DNA from: Rhodopirellula sp. SM50
GTDB lineage: Bacteria; Planctomycetota; Planctomycetia; Pirellulales; Pirellulaceae
Assembly: GCF_002289565.1 (NCBI RefSeq)
Contig: NZ_NTFY01000015.1
Span: 1-64,000 of the forward strand
Reading direction: 5' to 3'
Length of the DNA: 64,000 bases
Position 1 is the stretch's first letter. The number at the start of each line of letters is the position of its first letter. A program made the position numbers and the translations under genes. This document shows, piece after piece, positions 17,601 to 26,600 of the stretch. Below the pieces are notes generated by a model that worked only from the letters and a program-made list of their open reading frames with translations, searched no databases and had not been told where the DNA came from.

Positions 17601-18973
17601 TCGTCCTGGACTTGCTCGATGAAGTGACTCCGCAAACACCGCCGTCGGTTTCGCTGGGAATCATCGCGGCCCTGGAAAAGAGTCGTTGGGAAGACGTCGG
17701 TGTCGAGCTGGTCGACCGTCTCGCCACCATGACGCCGGCGCTCAAAAAGGCGACGTTTTCGCAATTGCTCAAGCGCCCCACGTCGACCGCCGCGCTGCTG
17801 GACGCCGCCGAGTCGGGTGATGTGTCATTGGATGAATTGGCACTCGATCAAAAACAATCGCTCGCGGCGCACCCGGACCGTCAACTTCAACGCCGCGCCC
17901 AGAAACTGTTCGAACAAGGCGGCTCGCTGCCCAACGCCGATCGACAACAGGTCCTCGACAAGTACCTCGTGACGACCGAGCGTAGCGGCGACGCAGACAA
18001 GGGACTGGCGGTCTTCAAAGAACATTGCTCCAAGTGCCATGTCCACGGTGACATCGGCGTCGCGATCGGCCCCAATCTGACCGGAATGGCGGTTCACCCC
18101 AAAAAAGAATTGCTCACGCACATCCTCGACCCCAGCCGAAACGTCGAAGGCAACTTCAGGGCATACAGCTTGCTGAGCGTCGATGGGATTGTGCTGACGG
18201 GGATGCTGGCGTCCGAGTCGCGGACCGCCGTCGAGTTGATCGACACCGAAGGCAAGAAGAAAAGCGTGCTGCGCGAAGACATCGAACAATTGCGGATGTC
18301 GACCAAATCGATCATGCCCGAAGGATTCGAGAAATCGATCTCCCCCGAATCGATGACTGACTTGTTGGAATTCCTCACCCAACGAGGCCAGTTCGTTCCG
18401 CTGCCCCTGGATAAATTCGCCACCGCGGTCAGCACCAAGGGCCTGTTCAGCATGTCCGACAATGGGCCGGATCGAATGGTGTTCTCAGACTGGAAACCGA
18501 AAACGTTCAAGGGCGTTCCTTTCCTGCTGACCGATCCGCTCGGTAAGACCAAGCCGAACATCATCTTGCTGCACGGCCCCAACGGCCCCTTGCCGCCCAA
18601 GATGCCCAAGTCGGTGTCGCTACCGTGCAACAGCCCCGCCAAAGCGATCCACTTGCTGAGCGGCGTCGGCGGTTGGAGCTTTCCCTACGATCGCCGCAAG
18701 ACCGTGTCGATGACCGTGCGACTGCATTACGCGGGCGGTGAAACCGAAGACCATGAACTGGTCAACGGCGTCCACTTCGCCGATTACATTCGACGCGTCG
18801 ACGTCCCCGAGAGCGAATTCGCGTTTGCCCTTGGCGGACAGCAAATTCGTTACCTCGCCGTCATGCCAAAGAAGCAGGACGTGATCGAAACGATCCAGCT
18901 GGTCAAAGGCCCCGACAACAGCGCGCCCATCGTGATGGCCGTGACCGTCGAGTCCCCGGACGCCAAGCATTAA
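14606..18973 (+). CDS. Giant exported ThuA / PVC-dehydrogenase / HEAT / cytochrome c protein
   Basis: Predicted periplasmic protein of 1455 residues. A signal peptide (MKTLTSFFSLLIAGVMLLPG) fixes the start at 14606, although the frame is open to 14483. Domains in order: ThuA-like fold (~25-260, FVPLHCATYCF, YTAWGHDSRTW); planctomycete membrane-bound-dehydrogenase-type beta-propeller (~295-690, GRLWVAETMDYPNE, DSDGDGRADTFTVF, HVWVIDWYNYIVQH); HEAT-like helical repeats (~700-1110); one c-type heme site CSKCH at about residue 1140 with downstream IGPNLTGMA; and a C-terminal beta domain. This plan is characteristic of Planctomycetes and Verrucomicrobia, where such proteins are presumed carbohydrate or alcohol oxidoreductases. 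Substrate unknown. Appears monocistronic. Confidence 0.93.
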   Translation: MKTLTSFFSLLIAGVMLLPGQSSHGDDIQVLFLGDNGHHQPGIRFRELEPVLRTRGIAMTYTDQMSDLTPSKLDQYDVLAVYANIDAIAPDQADAILDYVRGGGGFVPLHCATYCFRNAPEIVALMGAQFQRHGTGVFRSEVAAPDHELMKGYGGFQSWDETYVHHLHNDTNRTVLEYRTDDEGREPWTWIRTEGQGRVFYTAWGHDSRTWTNPGFQNLVERGIRWAAKQDPAAAGTYLADQAFPVPAMTKIPDDAAEFEYVDVGGQIPNYTPSKQWGVQGKPLNLMQKPLAPEASMQHLVVPEGFHVELFVSEPTLGGKPICMAWDERGRLWVAETMDYPNELQPPGMGRDRIRICEDSDGDGRADTFTVFAENLSIPTSIAFSRGGVIVQNAVETLYLKDTDGDDRADERRVLVSGWDLGDTHGGVSNFQYGLDNWIWAMQGYNNSQPVAGDQTERFRMGFFRMRPDGSEIEFIRSTNNNTWGLGISEEGLIFGSTANGCPSVFMPIPNRYYERVRGWTPSLTLQSIADTNDFQPITDKVRQVDHHGGYTAGAGHALYTAREYPREYWNRVAFVNGPTGHLVGSFVLRSEGSDFQSTSPFNLLASDDEWTAPIMAEVGPDGHVWVIDWYNYIVQHNPTPEGFKTGKGRAYETELRDKKHGRIYRVVPDGSAGAPVPDLSKADAAGLVAALTHPTMLVRKHAQRLLVERGRRDVADALIELVSDRQVDEIGLNVGAIHALWTMHGLSLLNGDHAVANRTVASALRHPSAGVRRNAVAVLPPSSDSTQAILDANLLADRDAHVRVAALLALSDLPTQSNAATALTAVLTHPVSMADRWTRDALTSAAANSSGPFLKSLASVAEVSDQAIELITIVSEHHARGGDNDDAAELLAALNAAHPAVVEAVLQGFSQGWKTGQTVALDDTIEANLEKLVERVSPGSKGLLVRLATRWGSKRFSRYGKEIADGLLNVVRDSKADEAARVAAASQLVEFMQDDGDVVLDLLDEVTPQTPPSVSLGIIAALEKSRWEDVGVELVDRLATMTPALKKATFSQLLKRPTSTAALLDAAESGDVSLDELALDQKQSLAAHPDRQLQRRAQKLFEQGGSLPNADRQQVLDKYLVTTERSGDADKGLAVFKEHCSKCHVHGDIGVAIGPNLTGMAVHPKKELLTHILDPSRNVEGNFRAYSLLSVDGIVLTGMLASESRTAVELIDTEGKKKSVLREDIEQLRMSTKSIMPEGFEKSISPESMTDLLEFLTQRGQFVPLPLDKFATAVSTKGLFSMSDNGPDRMVFSDWKPKTFKGVPFLLTDPLGKTKPNIILLHGPNGPLPPKMPKSVSLPCNSPAKAIHLLSGVGGWSFPYDRRKTVSMTVRLHYAGGETEDHELVNGVHFADYIRRVDVPESEFAFALGGQQIRYLAVMPKKQDVIETIQLVKGPDNSAPIVMAVTVESPDAKH

Positions 18974-18974
18974 A

Positions 18975-19005
18975 AGTGGGATAGGCTTCCAGCCTGTCGT
19001 TCCAG
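18975..19005. repeat. Family C repeat, single unit
   Basis: GTGGGATAGGCTTCCAGCCT directly after the stop of the giant cytochrome gene. Confidence 0.85.
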
Positions 19006-19045
19006 GATCAACGATACCTGACAGCATACTCTCATGCTCCCACTT

Positions 19046-19095
19046 GAAGTCACCCTCCCAGGCAGGGAGGGTCGAGCGAAGCGAGGGGAGGGTCG
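19046..19095. repeat. Family F repeat, one-arm copy
   Basis: Hairpin GTCACCCTCCCAGGCAGGGA followed by GGTCGAGCGAAGCGAGGGGA; matches only the outer arm of the full element at 2159-2345. It lies at the apparent 5' end of the Uma2 frame and should not be read as protein. Confidence 0.75.
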
Positions 19096-19214
19096 CCCCG
19101 AAACCGTCGACAGATTCCAAGCCACAACAGATTCCGATTGGTTTGCGACGCCAACTCGGCGAGAGTAAGATCGTCGGTATTCCGATCAACAGCACGAAAC
19201 AAGTGGAACTTTGG

Positions 19215-19760
19215 ATGTCGTTTCAAACGGAAACATCCGGCAAATTGGGCTATGCACATTACGTGGGTTTTCCCGATGATGGCCGCCGTCACGAAATCAT
19301 CGATGGAGACCACTACGTGAATCCTGCTCCGAGCACGTATCATCAAACCGTCTCCAAGCGACTGCAGTATCAGCTTTACACCCAATTCGAACTGGCAGGT
19401 AAGGGGCTCGTTTTTGATGCTCCCGTCGATGTTCAATTGACGGCACACGACATCGTCCAGCCGGATCTGGTCGTCATTCTTAACGCCAAAACCCAGATGA
19501 TCACTCCGACCAAGATCAAGGGCATACCGGATCTGATCGTCGAGATTGTTTCGCCATCGAGCTCGGACAACGACCGAAAGCTAAAGAAGGAACTCTACGA
19601 GCGAGTCGGGGTGACGGAATACTGGATCGCCGACCCGTTTGAGCACCTGATTGAACAGTGGGTCCTGCAATCAGGCGGTTATCAAATGCAGCCGGTTTCG
19701 GATCCGCTATGCCCGACGATCGCTCCCGAGGTACGGGTCCCGATGAACGAGATCTGGTGA
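19215..19760 (+). CDS. Uma2-family (DUF820) putative restriction-endonuclease-fold protein
   Basis: Protein of 181 residues with the PD-(D/E)xK-type core of the Uma2 family: RRHEIIDGDHY near the start, VQPDLVVIL (Asp), and IPDLIVEIVSPSSSDNDRKLK (Glu and Lys), then YWIADP. The family is widespread in planctomycetes and cyanobacteria and its function is not established; nuclease activity is inferred from the fold. I chose ATG 19215 (MSFQTETSG), because the frame upstream to 19044 reads through a family F repeat. Stands alone. Confidence 0.85.
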   Translation: MSFQTETSGKLGYAHYVGFPDDGRRHEIIDGDHYVNPAPSTYHQTVSKRLQYQLYTQFELAGKGLVFDAPVDVQLTAHDIVQPDLVVILNAKTQMITPTKIKGIPDLIVEIVSPSSSDNDRKLKKELYERVGVTEYWIADPFEHLIEQWVLQSGGYQMQPVSDPLCPTIAPEVRVPMNEIW

Positions 19761-19788
19761 CGCGATCCGTCATGGACGAGCATCCCTC

Positions 19789-19848
19789 ATCCCAGCGGGA
19801 AGCGTCAGCGAGCGGCAAATCCCAGCGGGAAGCGTCAGCGAGCGGCGC
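19789..19848 (+). repeat. Two direct 30-bp repeats
   Basis: Two copies of ATCCCAGCGGGAAGCGTCAG + CGAGCGGC in direct tandem just after the Uma2-like gene. Confidence 0.88.
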
Positions 19849-19884
19849 GTGACGGGGACCCAACACAACCGCCCGCCACTGGTT

Positions 19885-20008
19885 GACGGTCTGTTGATTG
19901 AGTGAGCCGTGACGCGTAAGCGGCCGGGCATTCTGGGGCCCGCCCGAGGCCTTACGGCCAGCGGCTCACCATTGACTCAGCAGATCCCGAATCAATCAAC
20001 AGCCCGCT
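19885..20008. repeat. Palindromic intergenic repeat, family A (copy 2)
   Basis: Imperfect palindrome with outer arms CTGTTGATTGAGTGAGCC and GGCTCACCATTGACTCAG...AATCAATCAACAG and inner core CCCGAGGCCTTACGGCCAGC. Matches 119-224. It precedes the sulfatase gene. Confidence 0.8.
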
Positions 20009-20136
20009 GAGGCCCCGTGGCGGCACCTGGACCGCCCACTCATACCCGCGATTTCGTATATCCTGTTGGGTTCTTTCACTCGCACCTCGCGATCCAGGTG
20101 CCGACATCCAACCCTCCCGCCCACATAGAACGAACC

Positions 20137-21549
20137 ATGCCCCGTGTTGCCGCGATCCGCTTTGCGCTGATTTGCTTTGCCTTGTTCCTGCCGCATTGTC
20201 TCTCTGCGGCGGACGCCAAACCGAATTTTGTGATCATCTTCGCCGACGACCAGGGCTACGGCGACCTGGGCTGTTTCGGCTCGACCAAAATTAAAACGCC
20301 GAACATCGACCGGATGGCTGCCGAAGGCCGACGGTTCACCAATTTCATGGTCGCCTCTCCGGTCTGCACCCCGTCTCGGGCTGCCCTGCTGACCGGATGC
20401 TATCCCAAACGCGTCGGGATGCACCAGCACGTCTTGTTCCCCGCGTCGACCAAGGGGCTCAATCCGACCGAGCACACCATCGCCGATCACCTGAAAGCCC
20501 AAGGTTATGCAACGGCGTGCTTTGGCAAATGGCACTTGGGACATCATCCTGAAACGCTGCCACAACAAAACGGATTCGACACCTACTTGGGGATCCCCTA
20601 CTCCAACGACATGAACCATCCCGACAACAAGGGCAAGCCCAGGGTGCCGTCGGACGAACTGTGGAAGAACCAGGAAAGCGCGATCACGTTGTGGAACACG
20701 CCGCTGATGGAAAACGAAAAGATCGTCGAGTTGCCGGTCGATCAACGCACCGTCACGCGACGTTACACCGACCGAGCAGTCGAGTTCATCAAGGCGAATC
20801 GGGACAGTCCGTTCTTCCTGTACCTGCCGCATTCGATGCCGCACATCCCGTTGTACGTTCCCGACGACGCGTATGACCCCGATCCGCAAAACGCGTACAC
20901 CTGCGTGATCGAGCACATCGACGCCGAAGTCGGACGGGTGATGGACACGATTCGCGAACTCGATTTGGCCGACAACACGTATGTGATCTACACGTCCGAC
21001 AACGGTCCCTGGTTGCAATTCAAAAACCACGGCGGCTCGGCCGGACCGTTGCGGGCCGGCAAAGGCACGACGTTCGAAGGCGGCCAACGGGTGCCCTGCG
21101 TGATGTGGGGCCCCGGTCGCATTCCCGCCGGAACCGAATGCGACGAGCTTGTCGGCACCATCGACTTGCTGCCCACGATCGCCGCGATCACCGAATCGCC
21201 ACTTGCCAATGACCGCAAGATCGACGGCATGGACGTCTCGGGACTGTTGACCGGAAGCTGGGATCAAACGCCGCGTGAGGAGTACCTGTACTACACGTCA
21301 CAAGGCGCGATCGAAGGCCTGCGGAAAGGCAAATGGAAACTGTTGGTCAAGAAGAATCGTCCGCCACGCAATCGACCGAACGCCAAAGTTCCGCCGCCGG
21401 AGATTTTGTTGTTCGACTTGTCACAAGACATCGGCGAGCAAACCAACCTGTCGGAGGAGAAACCAGAACTCGTCGCGTCGATGCGTTCCCGGATGGAAGA
21501 GCTGGACGCCGAAGTCACCGCCAACGCGAGAGAACCCTGGCGCAAGTAG
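20137..21549 (+). CDS. Exported sulfatase (formylglycine-dependent, Cys type)
   Basis: Periplasmic or secreted arylsulfatase-type enzyme, 470 residues. Signal peptide MPRVAAIRFALICFALFLPH with cleavage near LSA-ADA. Metal-binding start FVIIFADDQGYGDLG, the formylglycine motif CTPSR followed by AALLTG, FGKWHLGHH, and TSDNGPW are all typical of the sulfatase S1 family. The Cys of CTPSR must be converted to formylglycine by a maturase, which is not in this window. I start at ATG 20137; the longer frame to 20017 lacks a signal. In planctomycetes such enzymes remove sulfate from algal polysaccharides; this substrate is not known. Confidence 0.95.
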   Translation: MPRVAAIRFALICFALFLPHCLSAADAKPNFVIIFADDQGYGDLGCFGSTKIKTPNIDRMAAEGRRFTNFMVASPVCTPSRAALLTGCYPKRVGMHQHVLFPASTKGLNPTEHTIADHLKAQGYATACFGKWHLGHHPETLPQQNGFDTYLGIPYSNDMNHPDNKGKPRVPSDELWKNQESAITLWNTPLMENEKIVELPVDQRTVTRRYTDRAVEFIKANRDSPFFLYLPHSMPHIPLYVPDDAYDPDPQNAYTCVIEHIDAEVGRVMDTIRELDLADNTYVIYTSDNGPWLQFKNHGGSAGPLRAGKGTTFEGGQRVPCVMWGPGRIPAGTECDELVGTIDLLPTIAAITESPLANDRKIDGMDVSGLLTGSWDQTPREEYLYYTSQGAIEGLRKGKWKLLVKKNRPPRNRPNAKVPPPEILLFDLSQDIGEQTNLSEEKPELVASMRSRMEELDAEVTANAREPWRK

Positions 21550-21576
21550 TGGGATAGGCTTCCAGCCTGTCATTCC
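21549..21576. repeat. Family C repeat, single unit
   Basis: GTGGGATAGGCTTCCAGCCT overlapping the last base of the sulfatase stop codon. Confidence 0.85.
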
Positions 21577-21582
21577 ACTTGT

Positions 21583-21755
21583 TCCCGGGCTTCAGCCCTA
21601 CGCCGTGAACGATTTATTTCCTGTGTTTGACGAGGTTTTAGCGGTAGGGCGCAAGCCCTCCGGTTCCGCTGCTTTGCCAACACACCGGAGGGCTCGCGCC
21701 CTACCGCTAAAATGTCGTTCACGGCGTAGGGCTCCAGCCTGGGAACACACTGTCA
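21583..21755. repeat. Family B full inverted element
   Basis: Left arm CCCTACGCCGTGAACGATTT ... GCGGTAGGGCGCAAGCCCTC and right arm GAGGGCTCGCGCCCTACCGC ... GTTCACGGCGTAGGGC form a long interrupted palindrome. Near-identical to 38160-38316. Followed by AGGCTCCCGCCT / GGCGGAGCCTTGGAACG palindromic bits of family G. Confidence 0.88.
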
Positions 21756-21844
21756 TGGAGGCTCCCGCCTCCCGACCGCCAACCGCGTGTGGCGAGAGCC
21801 ACACCGACATTGCGTTCCAAGGCGGAGCCTTGGAACGAGTTGAA

Positions 21845-21960
21845 GCTGGGTAGGTCACGCTGTGCGTGACACTTGGCTGGGTAGGTCACGCTGTGCGTGA
21901 CACTTGGCTGGGTAGGTCACGCTGTGCGTGACAATTGGCATGCACAGCATGCCCTACTGT
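21845..21960. repeat. Three tandem 31-bp family E units
   Basis: Three direct copies with period 31 (GCTGGGTAGGTCACGCTGTG..), ending in an inverted GGCATGCACAGCATGCCCTA. Each unit contains its own GTCACGC/GCGTGAC palindrome. Lies just past the stop of the 438-residue amidohydrolase-like gene. Confidence 0.92.
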
Positions 21961-21976
21961 TCGCTCCCACGCTTCA

Positions 21977-23293
21977 TCACGGCCGCTGGTACTTTTGGCG
22001 ATACTTCTCCGCCAGCGTCTTGTGTTTGCTGCCCAGGTCCACGTCCGCACCGGCGATGTAGGCCGCGGTGACGTTGGATTCGGTCTGCAAGACATCGCCG
22101 TCGACGACGATCAACGTGGCATCTTTGCCGACCGTGATCGATCCGACGCGATCACCCACGCCCATGATCTCCGCCGGTGACAGCGTGATCGCGCGGAGGG
22201 CTTGATCGGCCGGCAAACCGTATGCCACCGCGACCGCGGCATGGTACGGCAAGTTCCTGGCCGCCGCTCCGCCACCGGGACTGCCCGCCCCCGCACCACC
22301 GATCGCAAAACGGATCCCCGCGTCCATCAACCGGCGCGGCAGCGTGTAGGGATGGTCATAGGGATCATGGCGTCGCAGTGGCAAGCGATACGTGGCGTGG
22401 ACAATCACCGGCACATCGCATTTCGTCAACATCGCCGCACACAGCGGTGCGTCATAGCCGCCATAGATGATCGGTCGGATCCCACGTGCAACGCAAAACG
22501 AAACGGCCGCCTCGATTTCACGTCGCGAATCGGCGTCGATGATCATCGGCGTCGTGCCTTCCAGCACCGGCACCAACGCTTCGAGTCGCAAATCCGTCGG
22601 TGTCGCATCCGGGCGTGCCTGTCTGGCGATGGCATAGCGAGCCGCGGTTTCCAACCGATCCGAAAGTCGTTTCAATCGTTCATCGCGTTCTTTGGCACGA
22701 TCCGCTTCGTTGCTTTTGCGCGAATCATAACCGCGCCAGTCGACCACCAACCCGGTATCGCCCTTGAGCAGCATGTCCTTGTACGTCCAGCCGTCCAACT
22801 GAATCACGCCCGACTGACCGCGTATGTCTCCGCGTTTGGGCGCGATCGACGCGAGCAGCACGCCTCCGGCTCGGGCGACCGGGATCCATTCGCTGTCGGC
22901 ATTGACCGCGACCCAGGGTCGGAGGTTTCCGTTTTCGTTTCCGACCTCATCGGTATCGATCGTGGAACGCACCGCGTTGACTTCGGCCAGACCGATGTTG
23001 GACAGCGATTCCATCAGCCCGGGATAGATGTGTTTGCCAGCGACATCGACCCTCAGGCACCCCTTCGGCAACGCCACCTTCTTCCCCACCGCGGTGACCT
23101 TGCCTTGGTCAAACACGACGGTGCCGTTTTCGATTTGGCGGCCATCGATGGGATGAATCGTCCCGCCGACGAGTGCGATCGGTTTGGTTTGCGGTGTCCC
23201 CGGAATCTGGTCGTGGGCGGAGGCGGTGCAGGCGAGGCAGACCATCACCGCAACAACCGCTGCCAGACGCTGGATCGGCCTGTGGCGATTCAC
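21977..23293 (-). CDS. Exported amidohydrolase-fold protein, probably without the HxH metal site
   Basis: Predicted periplasmic protein of about 438 residues. The GTG at 23293 gives a signal peptide (NRHRPIQRLAAVVAVMVCLA, cut near ASA-HDQ). An ATG at 23332 is possible but lies in repeat sequence. The N-terminal beta part (GGTIHPIDGRQIENGTVVFD) and C-terminal GVGDRVGSITVGKDATLIVV are typical of the amidohydrolase superfamily. Where active members have the metal-binding HxH after PGL, this protein reads HIYPGLMESLSNIG, so the usual metal site is missing. It follows the 1101-residue amidohydrolase gene on the same strand after 371 bases of repeats. Possibly a non-catalytic partner. Confidence 0.82.
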   Translation of the reverse strand: MNRHRPIQRLAAVVAVMVCLACTASAHDQIPGTPQTKPIALVGGTIHPIDGRQIENGTVVFDQGKVTAVGKKVALPKGCLRVDVAGKHIYPGLMESLSNIGLAEVNAVRSTIDTDEVGNENGNLRPWVAVNADSEWIPVARAGGVLLASIAPKRGDIRGQSGVIQLDGWTYKDMLLKGDTGLVVDWRGYDSRKSNEADRAKERDERLKRLSDRLETAARYAIARQARPDATPTDLRLEALVPVLEGTTPMIIDADSRREIEAAVSFCVARGIRPIIYGGYDAPLCAAMLTKCDVPVIVHATYRLPLRRHDPYDHPYTLPRRLMDAGIRFAIGGAGAGSPGGGAAARNLPYHAAVAVAYGLPADQALRAITLSPAEIMGVGDRVGSITVGKDATLIVVDGDVLQTESNVTAAYIAGADVDLGSKHKTLAEKYRQKYQRP

Positions 23294-23334
23294 CGCTCGA
23301 CCTGCCCTCGCTTCGCTCGACCCTCTAGGCATCA

Positions 23335-23516
23335 AGTTGAGCGATCTGTTCATCAACGACGTTGTAGTCACCCTCCCTCTGGGAGGGTCGCGGAGGAGTG
23401 TGCGACGACGCGGGGAGGGTTGCTGCGACGCCACAGTTGGCCGCAACGAGGGAGCCTCAATGTCGGAAACCCTCCCCTCGCTGCGCTCGACCCTCCCGCA
23501 CACGGGAGGGTGACTT
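23335..23516 (-). repeat. ~185-bp composite repeat, family F (copy 2, inverted)
   Basis: Reverse-complement copy of 2159-2345 over nearly its full length, including the inner GAGTGTGCGACGACGCGGGG and the end hairpin CTCCCGCACACGGGAG. Sits between the two amidohydrolase-like genes. Confidence 0.88.
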
Positions 23517-23535
23517 CCTGGCAACTCAAGCCCGT

Positions 23536-23622
23536 TGTGGCTCCCGCCACGCACCGATGGCGGCCTGGAGGCGGGAGCCTCCAGGACAGTGTGTTCCAAG
23601 GCGGAGCCCTGGAACAAGGGAA
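23536..23622. repeat. Family G repeat (GGCTCCCGCC / GGCGGAGCC palindromes)
   Basis: GTGGCTCCCGCCACGCACCG, GGAGGCGGGAGCCTCC and AAGGCGGAGCCCTGGAAC are palindromic pieces shared with 30852-30970 and 36570-36855. They fill the remaining gap between the two amidohydrolase-like genes. Confidence 0.75.
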
Positions 23623-23664
23623 AAGTGTCTTGCGAGGCCGACCCTCGCGATGAGCTGGGACGAT

Positions 23665-26600
23665 TCATCGAAGCACTCCATGGTTGTGTCCGGCGTGTTG
23701 GTCTTGTTCGTCGTCGTGATCGTGTCCGTGACAAAACTCGTCATAACGCAGCCATCGATCTTCTTCGTCGACCTCTTCGTCTCCGCCTTTGGACCGTCCA
23801 AAATCTTTATCGAGTATTTTCCCGATCAGCAGGGAGCGCCACCGAGCGTCCCGCTGACGGCGCTGGCGATCCTGATCGATGGAAAACATCATCCGGCCGT
23901 CGACCCAAGTCTGTTCACAGCGGGAAAGTGTCGACAGCGGCGGTCCGCTCCAGACGACCAGGTCGGCGTCTTTGCCGATTTCGATGGAACCCACGCGGTC
24001 GTCGATCCGCAACTGTTTGGCCGGATTGAGCGTCACAAATTTCAGCGCCTCTTGCGGCGGCACACCGCCGTATTTGACTGCTTTGGCGGCTTCGCTGTTC
24101 AAATGCCGCGCCAGTTCGCGATCGTCGCTGTTGAAGGAAACGACGATACCGACATCATGCATGATCGCGCCGTTGTATGGGATCGCATCATAGACTTCGA
24201 ACTTGTACGCCCACCAGTCCGAGAACGCCGATGCCATCGCGCCGTGCTGTTTCATACGGTCGGCGACCTTGTAGCCTTCCAAAATGTGTTGCAACGTTCC
24301 GATCGTGACGTCGAACGTGTCCAGCAAATCCAACAACGCCACGATCTCGTCCTGGCGATAACTGTGGCAATGAATCCAACGTTCGCCGCGGAGGATTTCC
24401 GCCACCGCTTCGAGTTCGTAGTCCACCCGCGGTGGCAACCCGTCGCGTCGGCCGCTGCGCCAACGTCGATGTTGTTCGTCGTATTCTTTGGCGGCCAGAA
24501 ACCGGTCGCGGAACAACTGTTCGACACCCATGCGGCTGGCCGGATAGCGAGTCGGTGACTCCGCACGATTGCTGCGTTTGACGTTTTCCCCGAGCGCGAA
24601 TTTGATCCCCGCCGGGGCCTCGGCGAACTCCATCGCCTGCATGCCGTCGCCCCAACGCAACTTGATCACTTGGTTTTGCCCGCCGATCGGATTGGCCGAT
24701 CCGTGCAAGATGTTCGACGTTGTCAATCCTCCGGCGAGTTGACGGTAGATGTTGATGTCGCTGTTGTCGATGAAGTCGCCGACGCGAACTTCTGCCGTCA
24801 CCGCCTGTCCCGACTCGTTGACACCGCCGTCGGTGCCCATGTGCGAGTGGCAATCGATCAACCCCGGCGACAGATGTTTGTCGCGGGCGTCGACCGTCAC
24901 GCACCCTTGGGGCGGTTTCAGCGAAACACCGACTGCGGCGACTTTGCCCTCGACAACCAACACGTCCGTATTTTCAAGCACGCCGCGGTCCCCGCAGGTC
25001 CAAACGGTCGCGCCGCGAAACAGAACCGCGGGTGCAACAGGTACGGGCTCAGTCACGCCGAGCCCGCCGAGCGGATGCGTGATGACGATTTCATCCAGGA
25101 TCGCATCGTCCGCTTGATCGGCATCGGATTTCGCCTCGTCGGAATCATCGCTCGCCTCGTCCTCTTGACCATCCTCTTGATCGACTTCGTCCGACTCTTC
25201 GGCATCTGTCTCAGGCGATTCGGCACGCTGCCAGTCCAGCGTTTGCGATGCTCCATCGGGCAGCGTCAGTGTCGAAAACACGGTCAACGCATCCGATTCG
25301 GCGACACTGACGATGGTGATCCGTGTCGGGCCGTCGGGCAATCGATCGTCGGCACCACCCAGGTCGACCCAAGCAGTCAAGCGATCGACCGCGCGGGTGA
25401 CCTTGTTCAGCTTTGCCGAGGTCTCGTCGTTTTTCTTTCCGTCTTCCTTCTCGTCGTCCGTCTTCGCATCTTTTTTGTTTGCGTCAGCATCTCTCTTTTT
25501 CTTCGATGTGTTGTCCGCCGATTGCGTCGGGGGTGGATTCTCGCTGACCACGCTGCCGGACCACTTTTTCTTTTCCCGTTTCAGTTCCAAACGTATCGGG
25601 AACCGTTTCCCATCGATCCTGAGGTTTGTTTTCCATTGGCCGATCAGAGCATCGGGATCCGGGTTGGGCGAAGCGTCGTGCTCGAATCGTTTTCCCGCCA
25701 CCCAAGTCTCCAAGACCTCGCCGTCTTTGTCGAACAGGTCTCCCTCGGTCACGACCAAGTTGGCGAGCGAACCGACGCGCACTTGACCGACCAGATCGTC
25801 GACTCCGAACAACCGCGCCGGTGTGGTCGTGACCGCCGCCAAGGCGGCATCGGGCGACAAGCCACGATCGACCGCCGCACGGATGTTCTTGAGAAAGGAC
25901 TTGGGGTCGTCCAACCCGTCGGAGGTCAAACAAAGCGTGGCACCGGCGGCGGCGAGCAAGGCGGGGTTTTCGGGGGCAAAATGCCAGTGCATCAATTCCA
26001 ACGAAGTCACATCGTCGGCGGCCGCCTCGGAGCTGACATCCGCCGCGTCGGGAAAGTCGACGGGAACCAACAGCGGCCGGCCGGCGTCGGCGATCGCGTT
26101 CAAGTCGCGGTACTCCCGCCCCGATCCGCGGATCACGAGATCGAGCGAAAACTCGTCGGCGAGTTGCACGGCTCGCAATGCCATCCGTTCGTTGGGCGCA
26201 TCGATGATGAACAGGCCGCCGGTTCGGTCGCCGGCCAGACGGGCCAGGTCGTCGTTCCGGGTTGGTCGCGGCAATTCGGGTTTGGCGTTGTACGCTTGCC
26301 AGAGACGCGTGTACCACTCCGCGTCGGCCAACGTTTGACGCAGCAGCGCAATCGCGCCCATCGGTGAATTCGGATAGCTGTCGCGGCGTTTGTCGCGCGG
26401 CACGGTCAGCTGTAGGTGCTGTGCGACGTCACCATCAAACAGACTGACGCGACTGGTTCCATCGAGCAACACCAAACAACTCGAACCCTTCACGATCGCG
26501 CCCCGGGGTGCGATCAACCGCATCGTGACGCCCTGCGTTCTCGATGCCGAGACATTCGAGACCGACTCGATCGCCGCTGCGGCAGCGCGTCGCGGCAGGA

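Noticed and set aside
21845-21937. Possible CRISPR array
   Set aside because: Units repeat every 31 bases without unique spacers; it is a plain tandem repeat.
22202-23653. Open frame of 483 codons on the plus strand
   Set aside because: Antisense to the amidohydrolase-like gene and extends into family F and G repeats.
24670-26367. Open frame of 565 codons on the plus strand
   Set aside because: Shadow of the double amidohydrolase gene; Arg/Gly/Val-rich with no recognisable domain.
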